Below are positions 26,506-35,987 of a stretch of DNA of 64,000 nucleotides, one piece after another (within the stretch, counting starts at the first letter, position 1; every line of letters starts with the position of its first letter). This DNA comes from Acetobacter sacchari (GTDB lineage Bacteria > Pseudomonadota > Alphaproteobacteria > Acetobacterales > Acetobacteraceae). Under the pieces are notes generated by a model, which saw only the letters and a list, made by a program, of their open reading frames with translations, was not told the origin of the DNA and did not search any database. The stretch is from positions 1 to 64,000 of the forward strand of contig NZ_JAFVMF010000015.1 of NCBI RefSeq assembly GCF_017377715.1. Reading direction: 5' to 3'. A program made the position numbers and the translations under genes.

Positions 26506-27273
26506 TCACGCACCGGACGAGGTCGCCGACGATGCAGAGGACGATGCGCTGGTCCCTGAAAACGACGATACTTTCGACATATCGACCTGGGATGCGCCCA
26601 TATCGACATAAATCACGCCGTCGCCCGAAGTGACGCCCGTGACCTTGCCTGACACGGTAAACGGCACCGCCGTTGTGTTGCCCGCAGAATCGCTTGTCTC
26701 GATCGCGATGTTGTAAGACCCGTCAGACAACTGATTCCCGCTGTTATCGACGCCGTCCCACGTCCATGTGTTGCTGCCAACGGCGGAGGTCAGTTCTTCT
26801 GTCTTGACCAGCGTTCCGGCGCTGTTGGTGACCGCAATCGCAATCGGCTCCGCACTCGTCGTCGTGAAGGACACGTTCGCCGCACCGCTTTGCAGCGGCA
26901 GCTCGCTCGTCGTCGCAATCGCTGTTTCCCCAACCAGAGAAAGGTTTGAGGACTCCTGACCGTCCTGCGTCAGATCGATCAGTGTCTGAAGATTCGTGTT
27001 CGTCTGCACCTGCTGTTCGACGCCGGCGAACTGCGCCAGTTCCGACGTGAAACTGTCGCTGCTCATCGGGCTGGATGGGTCCTGATTTTTCAACTGCGTC
27101 GTCAGCAGGGTCAGGAAAGTGCTATAATTACTCGAAAGGGACGCCAGCGCATTCGACGAGGAGCTGGTCGAGGAAGATGTCGTCGTCGATACGGAAGAGT
27201 TTGTCGCCGCAGCCGACTGAGCCGCCGACATGGCTGCTGACAAGGCTGAGGTCGTCGAGGATGTGGTTGTCAT
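26506..27273 (-). CDS. flgD: Flagellar hook capping protein FlgD
   Basis: 255 residues from the ATG at 27273; the frame is open further upstream into fliK but the flagellar sequence begins here. A Ser/Thr-rich start is followed by the FlgD signature (YSTFLTLLTTQLKNQDPSSP near 49-68 and FTSELAQFAGVEQQVQTN near 74-91). The C-terminal part is a FlgD-type Ig-like domain (WTWDGVDNSGNQLSDGSYNI near 176-195). FlgD forms the cap on which hook subunits polymerise. It is the second gene of the leftward unit, 13 bp after fliK. Confidence 0.93.
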   Translation of the reverse strand: MTTTSSTTSALSAAMSAAQSAAATNSSVSTTTSSSTSSSSNALASLSSNYSTFLTLLTTQLKNQDPSSPMSSDSFTSELAQFAGVEQQVQTNTNLQTLIDLTQDGQESSNLSLVGETAIATTSELPLQSGAANVSFTTTSAEPIAIAVTNSAGTLVKTEELTSAVGSNTWTWDGVDNSGNQLSDGSYNIAIETSDSAGNTTAVPFTVSGKVTGVTSGDGVIYVDMGASQVDMSKVSSFSGTSASSSASSATSSGA

Positions 27274-27286
27274 TGGCGCCGTTCTT

Positions 27287-29389
27287 TCACGCTGTAATGT
27301 TGAGGGCGCCGGAACGCCGATAGGGTGACGCAGCAAAAACTGATTCTGCCGGGTCGTCGGAACGACCGGTCGCGCCGGGGAAAGGCATTCCGCCGGAAAG
27401 CCGGCTGCCGCTGTCGCGACTGCTTCCGCCATACCCGCCGTCTCCAAACGCACTGAAGCCAAGATCGAACCCTCTGGACGCTCCGCTGTCGCCCCCTTGC
27501 GGCTGACCACTGGGCAAATCCTGCCGGGCGTCGCCACCGATATTTGAAGCAAGACCGAACGTCACCTGAGCGGATCGGGCGTCCACACCCGAACTTTCCA
27601 ATGCTCGCGTCAGTTCGGTCCGATCAGTCTGCAACGACTGCAAAACGTCGGCTGCACCAGCTTCGATATGAATACGCAAGCCCTCAGCATTGTCGCCTTT
27701 GCTGATCGCGACATTTACAGAGGAATCCGTTCCGTCGAACGGAAGCGTCATGGTGACTACGGAGCTTCCATCCGCCGATCGTGCGACATCGATCTGGGCC
27801 GCCTCTCCGGAGTTCGCCTGAGTCGCGTGCGACATCCCGGTGTCGGGAAATGGCGCCTGCCCAATAGTCGAGGCGAGTTTCTGCTCCGACAGCACTGGAG
27901 CGAAGCCCATTTGAAGCGCGGCGGTAGCGCCCGGTGCGTCGCTCATTGCAATGCCCTGCCCGCCGGCAGACAACGACCGTCTATCTTCGTTTTGCCCGGA
28001 AGAGTCGCCACGAGGCCGATCACCTGCGGTGGCCAGCGGCCGCGTGCTCAATCCGGTCGGAACAGTTGAAGTTATGTCCGGACCATTCGCGGCCTGAACG
28101 TCACGTCCGTTGAGGTTCGCCTTCTTCGTCACGTCCGGTAGCGGCGAGACACCTCCACTCTGCTGTGCTGCGGCGGCCGAGGCCACGCCAACTGTGCCCT
28201 GAGCCACTTCGGGAGACGTTACAGAGGCCGCACTCACCCTTACAGCGTTCCCGACGCCCGCCGCGGATAGTTTTTGAGCAAGCGCGCGGACGCCAAGTTT
28301 CGCGACGCCGTTGGACGTCGCCGGGCCATCCGCCTGTCCACCGCTCGCCTGCAGCGTCGTAGCTTGTGCGCCGCCAGAGTTTCCTTGATCAGGCGAAGTC
28401 TGAGACTGCATGTCCGCCAAAGCTTGCGTATACGATGATCGCATATCTGCGGACATAGACGGAGCGTTCTGAGGAAGCGCATCAGCCACGACGTGCTCGT
28501 CAACCTTCAGCGCCTTCCCAGGCATGGCTTCGCTCGCCACGTCATCCGAGGTTACGGGCGCAACATCCTGAGCCTGCGATTTATCGTCAGTTATGGTCGC
28601 GAGTTGCGCACTCTGCATCACAGGCGCCTCCGGAGACGATAAGCCTGGGTTCACACCCCCCACCACATCGCCAGCGCTAGTCTCCCCTCCCTTCGTAAAA
28701 ATCCGCGTGGCTGACCGGGATACATCCGGCGCAAGGATTATTGCGCCAGCAAACAGCTGCATCGTCGCCGTGCTCACATCACCCGAAGAGGCATCCTGCG
28801 ATACGGAAGCGGATGAAGACACCGCTGCGTCGTCCTCATGACGCGCGCGACTTCCCTTCTCCGTCGACACGCCCGATTGGACCTGCACCGGCGCCGAAGC
28901 GACGACGCTCTGATTTGCGTCCTCCACGGTCATCGCCCGTAACGTCTGCTGATCATCGGCGGTCGTCGGATCGTCACTTTCCTCTCCCGGCTCCAGCGGA
29001 CGAGCCTGAACGTCGCCGTCCGTCGCATCGACTGCCCCCTGCCCGTCGGCCGCCGATTTTGATCCATCCTGCATGCTCGCTTCGACGGTCGCGCGGCCGG
29101 ACGTCGTCGCCGTTCCAGAGGAACCGCCGGGGGCGACCCGCGAAGCTGCAGTGGTGGGTTTGTTCGGTAACGACGCATCCTTAGTCGATACTGTCCGGGA
29201 AAAATTTACATCTCGTATAGACGCAGTCCTGCCGCCATCGGTCGTCTCGTTGGCCAGCACGCTTGAAAACGACCGACGCGCCTGCGTCGCGGATATCGAA
29301 CGCGACGCGCCGGAACTGATGTCCGCGTCCTCGGACGAAGAAACCAACGGTGCAATTTTAGAGCCAGTCAAATGTACTATGGGCGTCAT
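27287..29389 (-). CDS. fliK: Flagellar hook-length control protein FliK
   Basis: 700 residues from the ATG at 29389, which lies about 35 bp downstream of a sigma-54-type promoter; a longer reading would run through that promoter and is rejected. Most of the protein is low-complexity (Ser, Thr, Ala, Gln-rich), as in FliK rulers. The conserved C-terminal hook-length domain is near 580-650 (VVTMTLPFDGTDSSVNVAIS, then EGLRIHIEAGAADVLQSLQ and LTRALESSGVDARSAQV). FliK measures hook length and switches export from hook to filament proteins. It is followed by flgD. Confidence 0.82.
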   Translation of the reverse strand: MTPIVHLTGSKIAPLVSSSEDADISSGASRSISATQARRSFSSVLANETTDGGRTASIRDVNFSRTVSTKDASLPNKPTTAASRVAPGGSSGTATTSGRATVEASMQDGSKSAADGQGAVDATDGDVQARPLEPGEESDDPTTADDQQTLRAMTVEDANQSVVASAPVQVQSGVSTEKGSRARHEDDAAVSSSASVSQDASSGDVSTATMQLFAGAIILAPDVSRSATRIFTKGGETSAGDVVGGVNPGLSSPEAPVMQSAQLATITDDKSQAQDVAPVTSDDVASEAMPGKALKVDEHVVADALPQNAPSMSADMRSSYTQALADMQSQTSPDQGNSGGAQATTLQASGGQADGPATSNGVAKLGVRALAQKLSAAGVGNAVRVSAASVTSPEVAQGTVGVASAAAAQQSGGVSPLPDVTKKANLNGRDVQAANGPDITSTVPTGLSTRPLATAGDRPRGDSSGQNEDRRSLSAGGQGIAMSDAPGATAALQMGFAPVLSEQKLASTIGQAPFPDTGMSHATQANSGEAAQIDVARSADGSSVVTMTLPFDGTDSSVNVAISKGDNAEGLRIHIEAGAADVLQSLQTDRTELTRALESSGVDARSAQVTFGLASNIGGDARQDLPSGQPQGGDSGASRGFDLGFSAFGDGGYGGSSRDSGSRLSGGMPFPGATGRSDDPAESVFAASPYRRSGALNITA

Positions 29390-29423
29390 TAACGTTTCCG
29401 ATCGTCCAGAACGTCTAGATCCC

Positions 29424-29440
29424 ATGCAAAAACCGGGCCA
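29424..29440 (-). promoter_or_regulatory. Sigma-54-type promoter for fliK-flgD
   Basis: On the minus strand the sequence reads TGGCCCGgtttTTGCA(T), against the consensus TGGCACGn4TTGC(A/T): one mismatch in the -24 element and a perfect -12 element, with GG and GC ten bases apart. Transcription would begin near 29415, giving a leader of about 25 bases before the fliK ATG. Confidence 0.75.
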
Positions 29441-29637
29441 ACTCACATCCCGTAGTTCCGGTAAGGCTGGACTGCATTCCAGCCGAACGCATGACGCCCC
29501 ATTTTTGCCTACTGGGCACAAATTGCCGATCAATATTGACCTACCTGAGAGTTTTCAGGCGTCACGTCGTCACCAATCGACTCACTCTAACGGCATCCAG
29601 CCGCGAACAGGGCGTTGAAGTGCGCTCCCGAAAAAGT

Positions 29638-29654
29638 TGGCACGATTCCTGCAT
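29638..29654 (+). promoter_or_regulatory. Sigma-54-type promoter for flgE-flgK-flgL
   Basis: TGGCACGattcCTGCAT matches the consensus TGGCACGn4TTGC(A/T) with one mismatch and correct spacing of GG and GC. It lies 63 bp before the flgE ATG, so transcription would start near 29664. The region between the two divergent sigma-54 sites (about 200 bp) would be the natural place for enhancer-binding protein sites; I cannot identify them. Confidence 0.8.
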
Positions 29655-29716
29655 AGAGTTTCAGCGTCGTGGTTCGGCGACGCTGGCCGTCGCAAAACCC
29701 GCCTGAGGAGTGTTTC

Positions 29717-31027
29717 ATGTCGATTTTCAATTCTTTGACGACCGCCGTGGCTGGCATCAACGCTCAGTCCACCGCCTTCACCAATTTGAGCAACAACATC
29801 GCCAACAGTCAGACGGTCGGCTACAAGGCCTCGACAACAAGTTTTCAGGATTTCGTCTCCAATTCCCTCAGCTCCAGCAGCTCGGACGCCGTGTCCGACG
29901 GCGTCGGCGCCGTGACGCACACCTCGACGCAGCAGCAGGGAACGGTCTCGGCCAGCACCAACTCGCTGGCCGTCGCGATTTCCGGAAACGGATTCTTCGA
30001 CGTTTCCAAGGAGACCGGGCAAGCCACGTCAGGGACCGAAAGCTTCAGCGATCAGCAGTACTACACCAGAAACGGCGATTTCTACGCGGACAAGAACGGC
30101 TATCTGGTGAATACGTCGGGCTATTATCTCGACGGATATCAGGCCGACGCGACCACAGGGACGCTCGGCACGTCGCTGACCCAGCTCAACGTTTCCAACG
30201 TCGTGTTCCGCCCCACAGAAACCACCAAACTGACCATGACGGGAGACGTCGGCAGCACGACCCTGCCGTCAAGCGGCGCCGCCACGACGACGACCAGTTC
30301 GACAATCTACGACTCCCAAAGCGGCAGCCACACGCTGGACGTCACCTGGACGCAGGATAGCGCCAACCCGCTGAAATGGACCGTCTCCGCCAGCGACCCG
30401 TCGGATTCCTCCGCCATAAGCGCAACGCCCTATACCGTCACCTTCGACTCAAGCGGGGCTATCGCGTCGGTCACCGATTCTTCCGGCGACGCCGTTGGCT
30501 CCAGCCTGAGCGGGGCTACCGCATCCATCCCCATCACCGCCAATTATAACGGCACGTCCCAGAGCATCGCGCTGAATATCGGCACGATCGGCAGCAGCAG
30601 CGCCACGACGCTTTCAACGACCAGTTCAACCAGCACCACGCCAACCCTGACCAGCGACAGCGTGACCAGCGGGACGTACGAGGGCGTCGAAATGGAAAGC
30701 GACGGCTCGGTCATGGCAGAGTTCAGCAACGGCGACACGCAGCTCGTCGGTAAAATCGCCCTGTCGAGCTTCGCCAATGCAGACGGACTGTCAGCTGTTG
30801 ACGGACAGGCCTACGTCGGCACCGCCCAGTCCGGCTCCGCCACCACGGGCGTCGTCGGCGCCAACGGCACGGGCACGCTGGAGACCTCGTCCGTTGAGTC
30901 GTCCACCACCGACCTGACGTCCGACCTGTCGGGTCTGATCGTCGCGCAGGAAGCCTACACGGCGAACACAAAAGTCGTGACCACGGCGAACCAGTTGCTG
31001 CAGTCGACGATCGCCATGATCCAGTAA
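29717..31027 (+). CDS. flgE: Flagellar hook protein FlgE
   Basis: 436 residues from the ATG at 29717, preceded by GAGGAG. The N-terminal rod/hook signature is SIFNSLTTAVAGINAQST and FTNLSNNIANSQTVGYKAS (residues 2-40). The central part is Ser/Thr-rich, and the C-terminal signature with EAYTANTKVVTTANQLLQST forms the coiled coil of the hook core. FlgE is the main hook subunit. First gene of the rightward unit behind a sigma-54-type promoter. Confidence 0.95.
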   Translation: MSIFNSLTTAVAGINAQSTAFTNLSNNIANSQTVGYKASTTSFQDFVSNSLSSSSSDAVSDGVGAVTHTSTQQQGTVSASTNSLAVAISGNGFFDVSKETGQATSGTESFSDQQYYTRNGDFYADKNGYLVNTSGYYLDGYQADATTGTLGTSLTQLNVSNVVFRPTETTKLTMTGDVGSTTLPSSGAATTTTSSTIYDSQSGSHTLDVTWTQDSANPLKWTVSASDPSDSSAISATPYTVTFDSSGAIASVTDSSGDAVGSSLSGATASIPITANYNGTSQSIALNIGTIGSSSATTLSTTSSTSTTPTLTSDSVTSGTYEGVEMESDGSVMAEFSNGDTQLVGKIALSSFANADGLSAVDGQAYVGTAQSGSATTGVVGANGTGTLETSSVESSTTDLTSDLSGLIVAQEAYTANTKVVTTANQLLQSTIAMIQ

Positions 31028-31053
31028 ACCAATTTCATATATTGTTTACGGAA

Positions 31054-31087
31054 GCGGGATAGGCTGAACCACTGCAGAATATCCCGC
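31054..31087 (+). repeat. Hairpin between flgE and flgK
   Basis: gcgggata (31054-31061) pairs perfectly with tatcccgc (31080-31087) around an 18-base loop, 27 bp after the flgE stop. A short T-run follows only at 31099. It may weaken read-through so that hook protein is made in excess over FlgK/FlgL. Confidence 0.4.
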
Positions 31088-31160
31088 AGGTTCGTCGGGT
31101 TTTATATCGTCTCTTGGAGCCCATATCCGCCGAAAGAGCGCAGTGCCGGAGAAGGTCAGG

Positions 31161-32675
31161 ATGGATCTGAACTCATCGCTCTCGATCGCCACCAGCGGAC
31201 TGGAAGCCACCCAATATGCGCTGGGCGTCGTCTCGCAAAACGTTTCGAACGCCAGTACAACCGGATATGTCGAGGAAATTTCGCAGGTTTCCTCTCGCGA
31301 CAGCGCTGGCGTCGGGTCCGGCGTGTCAATCGGCCTTACGACGCGTAACGTCAACAACGCCCTGATGGCCGGGCTTTATACACAGAACGCCAGCGTGGCG
31401 GCCTTGACCGCAACAAGCGATTCGCTGTCCTCAATCACGGCATTACAGGGCTCGACCAGCGCGACATCCGGATCGAGCAACACGCTGTCTGACCTGCTGG
31501 GAAACATCTCCAACGACTTCACTGCGCTGGTGTCCAACCCGACAAGCGACACCGAACGCTCGACGGTTATCTCCGACGCCCAGACCCTGACATCGACGAT
31601 CAATTCCCTGTCGAACGAGTATCAGACTCAACGTCAAAACGCGCAGGACACAATCGTCACCAGTGTTTCCGACGTCAATACGGACCTGACGACGATCGGC
31701 GCCCTGTCGCAACAGATCATGAAACTTCAGGTCACCGGCGCCAGCGTCGCTGACCTCGAGAACCAGCGCGCCAGCGCAATGTCCGATCTTTCGTCGAAAA
31801 TATCTGTGACATTCACGGAAACATCGACCGGAGACATGCTGGTCAAGACGGCTGACGGCACGGAGCTGCCCACGCAGCCGTCAAGTAGTTCCGGCGTGAC
31901 CATCCCGACCTCCACATGGCCTTTGTCGACCGAATCCGCCTCCGTCGACGCCACGAGCAGCTATCCCGGAACCACCTCGGGTTCCGCCATTCCTGACATC
32001 GAACTCAACGGCACCGACATCACCACCAGCCTGACCGGCGGAACTCTGGGCGCAAACATTCAGCTTAGAGACAGTGTTTACCCGACGATGCAGGCTCAGC
32101 TCGATTCCTTTTCCTATACGCTCGCCAATCGCTTCAACGCCGCAGGACTGACGCTGTTCACCGATGGAACAGGCAGCATGCCGTCTTCTTCGACAACAGC
32201 CGGCACTCCAGACGGCATTGTCGGCCTGGCCAGCACACTTGAGGTCAATCCGGACATCGTCAGCGACACGTCCCAACTCTCGCCGAACGGTTCGACGACG
32301 TTGGCGTCCGCAGTGCTGTCGACCGCCTTGGGTTCAGCGACAAATGACGTCTCCGGGACGCTCTCGGCGCCGAGCTCCGGGCTTGGCATGACCGGAACAT
32401 TATCCACAGGATACAGCTCAACGCTCAGCCTCGCCAATCTCGCAACGACGCTGACATCCGCACAGGCTCAGGTCGCGTCTACGGCGTCTTCAAGCCTGAC
32501 GACGGCGACGTCAGTCCAGACCAGTCTTTCGACGCAGGTCTCCAATGTTTCCGGCGTCAACGTGGACGATGAGATGTCAAAAATCGTCGCCTTGCAAAAC
32601 GCCTACACGGCAAACGCAAAGATCGTCACGACTGTCCAAAGCATGTTCACAGCCCTTCTGGATGCGATCAACTGA
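31161..32675 (+). CDS. flgK: Flagellar hook-associated protein FlgK (HAP1)
   Basis: 504 residues from the ATG at 31161 with GGAGAAGG upstream. The N-terminal signature is LSIATSGLEATQYALGVVSQ and VSNASTTGYVEE (residues 7-38). A long Ser/Thr-rich middle follows, and the C-terminus has VNVDDEMSKIVALQNAYTAN and KIVTTVQSMFTALLDAI, typical of FlgK. It connects hook and filament together with FlgL. The stop is two bases before the flgL start. Slightly shorter than the enteric protein but with both conserved ends. Confidence 0.92.
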   Translation: MDLNSSLSIATSGLEATQYALGVVSQNVSNASTTGYVEEISQVSSRDSAGVGSGVSIGLTTRNVNNALMAGLYTQNASVAALTATSDSLSSITALQGSTSATSGSSNTLSDLLGNISNDFTALVSNPTSDTERSTVISDAQTLTSTINSLSNEYQTQRQNAQDTIVTSVSDVNTDLTTIGALSQQIMKLQVTGASVADLENQRASAMSDLSSKISVTFTETSTGDMLVKTADGTELPTQPSSSSGVTIPTSTWPLSTESASVDATSSYPGTTSGSAIPDIELNGTDITTSLTGGTLGANIQLRDSVYPTMQAQLDSFSYTLANRFNAAGLTLFTDGTGSMPSSSTTAGTPDGIVGLASTLEVNPDIVSDTSQLSPNGSTTLASAVLSTALGSATNDVSGTLSAPSSGLGMTGTLSTGYSSTLSLANLATTLTSAQAQVASTASSSLTTATSVQTSLSTQVSNVSGVNVDDEMSKIVALQNAYTANAKIVTTVQSMFTALLDAIN

Positions 32676-32677
32676 TC

Positions 32678-33760
32678 ATGAGCACCAGCATCGGACAATA
32701 CGGAGCCTCTGGAACATTATATGTTCTCGAACAGGCGATCTCGAACCTCAACACTCAGGAAACCAATCTGAGCGGAGAAGCGTCGACAGGCGTCACCTCC
32801 ACAAGCTACGCCGGACTGGGCGACAACCGTTCGGCGGCGCTCAGCCTTGAACCTCAGATCACGGCTGTGTCGGCGTGGCAAGGCAGCATCACGACGGCTC
32901 AAGGCACGCTGTCCACGACCCAAACCGCCCTGACGCAGATATCGTCGATGGTGACGACGCTACAGACGAATCTTCTGTCCTTGAGCGGAAGTCTGGGGCA
33001 AAGCGAGTTGAAGTCGATCGTAAGCACCGCCACGAGCGACCTCGCCACTCTGGGCACTCTCCTGAACACATCGTCGGGTTCCGGCTACGTCTTCGCTGGC
33101 ACGGACGCCAACGACCCACCAGTCACCGACCCCAGCGGCCTGAGCACCAGTTCGCTCGCACAGGCGACGTCGTCCGTCGTCTCCTCTCTGTCGTCGTCGT
33201 CGGCTGCAAGCGTTCTCGAGCAGGCGACCGCTCTCGCGACCGGGACAGGTTCGAACGCAAGCTATTCAGTTTTCTCGTCCGCCCTTTCAGTCGACGGAAC
33301 ATCCGCGTCCTCCCTTCAGAGTTCCGCCGTTATCGGTTTGAACGATACCGTCAGCGTTGGAATGATCGCGACCCAGGGCTCTGACGCCACGGCCACATCC
33401 ACAGGTTCGCCTATCCGCGATTTGATCCGCAACCTGATGGTTGTCGCTTCGTTGGGATCCGCCGACACGTCCAGTACGCAGTTCTCCGACTTGATCAGCA
33501 GCCTGCAGGCGTCAACTTCCTCCATCTCAACATCGCTGACGAATGAGGAAGGGCTTCTCGGCATCAGTCAGGATTCGCTTTCCTCCCAATCGACGATGCT
33601 GTCCACGATGAGCACGATGCTCAACACCCAATTGGACAACGCAAAATCTGCCGACCTCGCAAGCGTATCGGTGCAAACGACAGCAATACAGAATCAGCTC
33701 GAAGCGTCTTACTCTCTTGTCGCAAGCCTCAAGAGCATGACGCTCGCGAGTTACATCTAA
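32678..33760 (+). CDS. flgL: Flagellar hook-associated protein FlgL (HAP3, flagellin-like)
   Basis: 360 residues. Flagellin-type N-terminal helical region (YVLEQAISNLNTQETNLSGE near 15-34, then LSLEPQITAVSAW and TALTQISSMVTTLQTNL) and a C-terminal coiled-coil region (QDSLSSQSTMLSTMSTMLNT). Ser/Thr-rich in between. It begins two bases after flgK, and together they make the hook-filament junction. A terminator hairpin stands 22 bp after the stop. A flagellin itself is not in the window. Confidence 0.87.
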   Translation: MSTSIGQYGASGTLYVLEQAISNLNTQETNLSGEASTGVTSTSYAGLGDNRSAALSLEPQITAVSAWQGSITTAQGTLSTTQTALTQISSMVTTLQTNLLSLSGSLGQSELKSIVSTATSDLATLGTLLNTSSGSGYVFAGTDANDPPVTDPSGLSTSSLAQATSSVVSSLSSSSAASVLEQATALATGTGSNASYSVFSSALSVDGTSASSLQSSAVIGLNDTVSVGMIATQGSDATATSTGSPIRDLIRNLMVVASLGSADTSSTQFSDLISSLQASTSSISTSLTNEEGLLGISQDSLSSQSTMLSTMSTMLNTQLDNAKSADLASVSVQTTAIQNQLEASYSLVASLKSMTLASYI

Positions 33761-33782
33761 ACTGGCACAAAAACAAAAAAAG

Positions 33783-33804
33783 AGTTCGCATTCGAACTGT
33801 TTTT
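33783..33804 (+). terminator. Intrinsic terminator after flgL
   Basis: Stem agttcg/cgaact with a four-base loop (33783-33798), followed by GTTTTT. The upstream side is A-rich, so it could also act on the opposite strand for the cytochrome gene. Confidence 0.65.
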
Positions 33805-33926
33805 CGCTCTTGCCATCCCTTGCGATTGTGCCGAGCAAGAACGCGCCAAAAGCGCGTTCTCAATGCCAGGGGCATTCAAAACAGATACGGGAGCCCCCTA
33901 AACCAATACAGCAAGACCTCATCTCA

Positions 33927-35195
33927 TCAATTGCTGCTGTCGCGCGCCTTCGTCACTTCCGTCACATCGACATGTCCCTGCGCATGCCCGATACTGGCGA
34001 GAACATAATTGGCGATGTCGGCGATATCGCGGTCGTCATAGCCATGACCGAATTCCGGCATGGAAGCCGCGCCGGTCTGAGTTTCAAGCGACGTCCCTTC
34101 GATCATGGCCTGCACGAGATTGCGACCATCTGAGGCCCTTGCCGTATGGCTTCTGTGAATATCGCCGAAATGCGTATTGCGCCCGTCACCGCTCTCCAGA
34201 TGACAGCCTATGCAAGCGCCCTGATACAGGCGCGCGCCACGGTGGATCGACGCCTTGTCGGCCGCAGCACGCTCAACGACGCCGGTCTGCGACTGGGGCG
34301 GCACACTCCGAAGATATGTCACCATCGCGCGAATATCGTCCTGCGTCAGGAAGCGAAGGCTATGCCCCACGACCGACCCCATAGGACCGGCCGCAGAACC
34401 ATGGTTCTGCGTATGCCCCGTCGACAGGTATTCAATGAGCTCCGCATCGGTCCAGGCGCCAAGGCCGTCTGAGCGATCGGAGGAAAGATTGTAGGCCAGC
34501 CAACCATCCGTCACATTCCCGGCGAAGGCGCGACCATCGGACGCCGCCATCATCCAGTTCCGCGGCGAATGGCATTCCTGACAATGCCCCAGCCCCAAGA
34601 CAAGAAAACGTCCGCGATTCCACGCGCCTGAACGGCCATGATCGTCAGGATAATCCGAACGCGGACCGTATAGCAGATTCCAGCCGATCATGGCGGAACG
34701 CACGATCCCGTACGCGAACACGCCTGTATTCTCAGGTCGCAGCGAACGAGCCGGAGGCAACGTCTTCAGATAAGCCCAGATAGCCTGAGCGTCTCCCACA
34801 CTCATCCTGCCGTAATCCTGATACGGCATAGCCGGGTAGAGACGTCCCTCCGGCCCTTTCCCTTCACGCACGGCCCGCACAAACGCAGCTTCCGACCAAC
34901 CGCCCAGTCCGGAGTCGCGATCAGGCGTGATATTCCCCGAATAGATTGCGCCAAAGGGCGCAATGTCGAACTTCAGCCCACCGGCGAACGGAACGCCTCC
35001 CTTCGCCGTGTGGCAGACCTCGCAATCGGCTGCGCGGGTCAGATACTCGCCCCGCGCCACCAGATCTGCATGCGTGTCCGCTCTTGCGAAATTTGCCGAA
35101 CAGAACGACAGAACGAAAACGACAGCAGCCGTGCATAACCGACCCACGCCGCACAAGCGACGGCGATGGTCGTTCGTCTCCCGGGGCCCATTCAT
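33927..35195 (-). CDS. Triheme cytochrome c subunit of a membrane dehydrogenase
   Basis: 422 residues from the ATG at 35195, which overlaps the stop of the 2Fe-2S gene by four bases. A signal peptide (about 10-40, [19 protein letters not shown]) is followed by three c-type heme sites: CEVCH, CQECH and CIGCH (near residues 57, 205 and 330). The layout is that of the cytochrome subunits of alcohol, aldehyde or gluconate dehydrogenases of acetic acid bacteria, which pass electrons to ubiquinone on the periplasmic side. Coupling to a 2Fe-2S subunit points to the molybdenum-type aldehyde dehydrogenase (AldFGH-like) or an isoquinoline-oxidoreductase-like complex. No large catalytic subunit is nearby. 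Confidence 0.88.
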   Translation of the reverse strand: MNGPRETNDHRRRLCGVGRLCTAAVVFVLSFCSANFARADTHADLVARGEYLTRAADCEVCHTAKGGVPFAGGLKFDIAPFGAIYSGNITPDRDSGLGGWSEAAFVRAVREGKGPEGRLYPAMPYQDYGRMSVGDAQAIWAYLKTLPPARSLRPENTGVFAYGIVRSAMIGWNLLYGPRSDYPDDHGRSGAWNRGRFLVLGLGHCQECHSPRNWMMAASDGRAFAGNVTDGWLAYNLSSDRSDGLGAWTDAELIEYLSTGHTQNHGSAAGPMGSVVGHSLRFLTQDDIRAMVTYLRSVPPQSQTGVVERAAADKASIHRGARLYQGACIGCHLESGDGRNTHFGDIHRSHTARASDGRNLVQAMIEGTSLETQTGAASMPEFGHGYDDRDIADIANYVLASIGHAQGHVDVTEVTKARDSSN

Positions 35196-35650
35196 GCGCC
35201 TGCCGCCGCGGCATTGTGGATGGCGGCCCGTATGCGGACATAAGCGCCACAACGGCAGATATTTCCCGACATCGCCGTATCAATCTGCGCATCGGTCGGG
35301 TTCGGCGAGCCTCTCAGCAGCGCTATCGCGGCCATGATCTGGCCCGGCTGGCAATAACCACATTGCACGACATCAATATCCACCCACGCCTTCATCACAG
35401 CGTCAGCAAGCGTATCGCCCGAAACGCCCTCGATCGTTGTGACAGAAGCCTCGCCAATGGCGCCCACCGGCGTAACGCAAGCGCGCGCCGCCTTTCCGTC
35501 GATATGGACCGTGCAGGCGCCGCATTGCGCGATGCCGCAGCCGAATTTGGTTCCCGTCAGTCCGAGAACATCGCGCAACACCCAAAGCAACGGGGTGTCG
35601 GGCGTGACGTCGACGGGGGTGTCCTGTCCGTTGAGCCGCAATGTGATCAT
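35192..35650 (-). CDS. 2Fe-2S subunit of a xanthine-oxidase-family dehydrogenase
   Basis: 152 residues from the ATG at 35650 with GCGGAGAC upstream; a longer frame to 35773 is not protein-like. Plant-type 2Fe-2S domain with [15 protein letters not shown] near 42-56 and a downstream Cys (RAC), then the helical second cluster domain with CGYCQPGQ near 100 and CRCGAY near 138. This is the small subunit found in aldehyde dehydrogenases, isoquinoline 1-oxidoreductase and CO dehydrogenase-type enzymes. It normally pairs with a large molybdenum-cytosine-dinucleotide subunit, which is missing here. It is coupled to the triheme cytochrome gene. Confidence 0.92.
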   Translation of the reverse strand: MITLRLNGQDTPVDVTPDTPLLWVLRDVLGLTGTKFGCGIAQCGACTVHIDGKAARACVTPVGAIGEASVTTIEGVSGDTLADAVMKAWVDIDVVQCGYCQPGQIMAAIALLRGSPNPTDAQIDTAMSGNICRCGAYVRIRAAIHNAAAAGA

Positions 35651-35930
35651 GTCGTCTCCGCTACCGCCCCAACGCCAAACAATGCACAGGAGATGCGCCC
35701 GACGGCAAGCCGGATCGATTTCGCAACAAGCCGTCCGCACTGAACGCATCAAAACGCAATTCGAACATCTCACCTCTGACGAATAGCGACTTTCCGCGTT
35801 TCTCTACCGTAGCAATCCTCGCAACGCCCAGAGATCGCGAACCCGCACGACGTTTTCAAGATATGCGAGCCCGAATGGAGACGCGAGCAGCACCCCCTCG
35901 CACCGACGAAATCTTGAACGCCCAAACGCT
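35651..35930. other. Upstream region of the 2Fe-2S/cytochrome pair
   Basis: About 280 bp between the 2Fe-2S start and the terminator of the lipoprotein gene. It must hold the promoter of the leftward pair. I see no gene and no trace of a molybdenum subunit in any frame. Confidence 0.4.
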
Positions 35931-35965
35931 AAAAATGCGCGCTGGATAGCCTCCAGCGCGCATTT
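35931..35965 (-). terminator. Strong intrinsic terminator of the LpoA-like gene
   Basis: A 14-bp perfect stem (aaatgcgcgctgga at 35933-35946 with tccagcgcgcattt at 35952-35965) and a five-base loop, followed on the minus strand by a run of T. It lies 22 bp after the lipoprotein stop on the same strand. Confidence 0.85.
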
Positions 35966-35987
35966 CGAAAGACCGTTGGCTCCGGCG

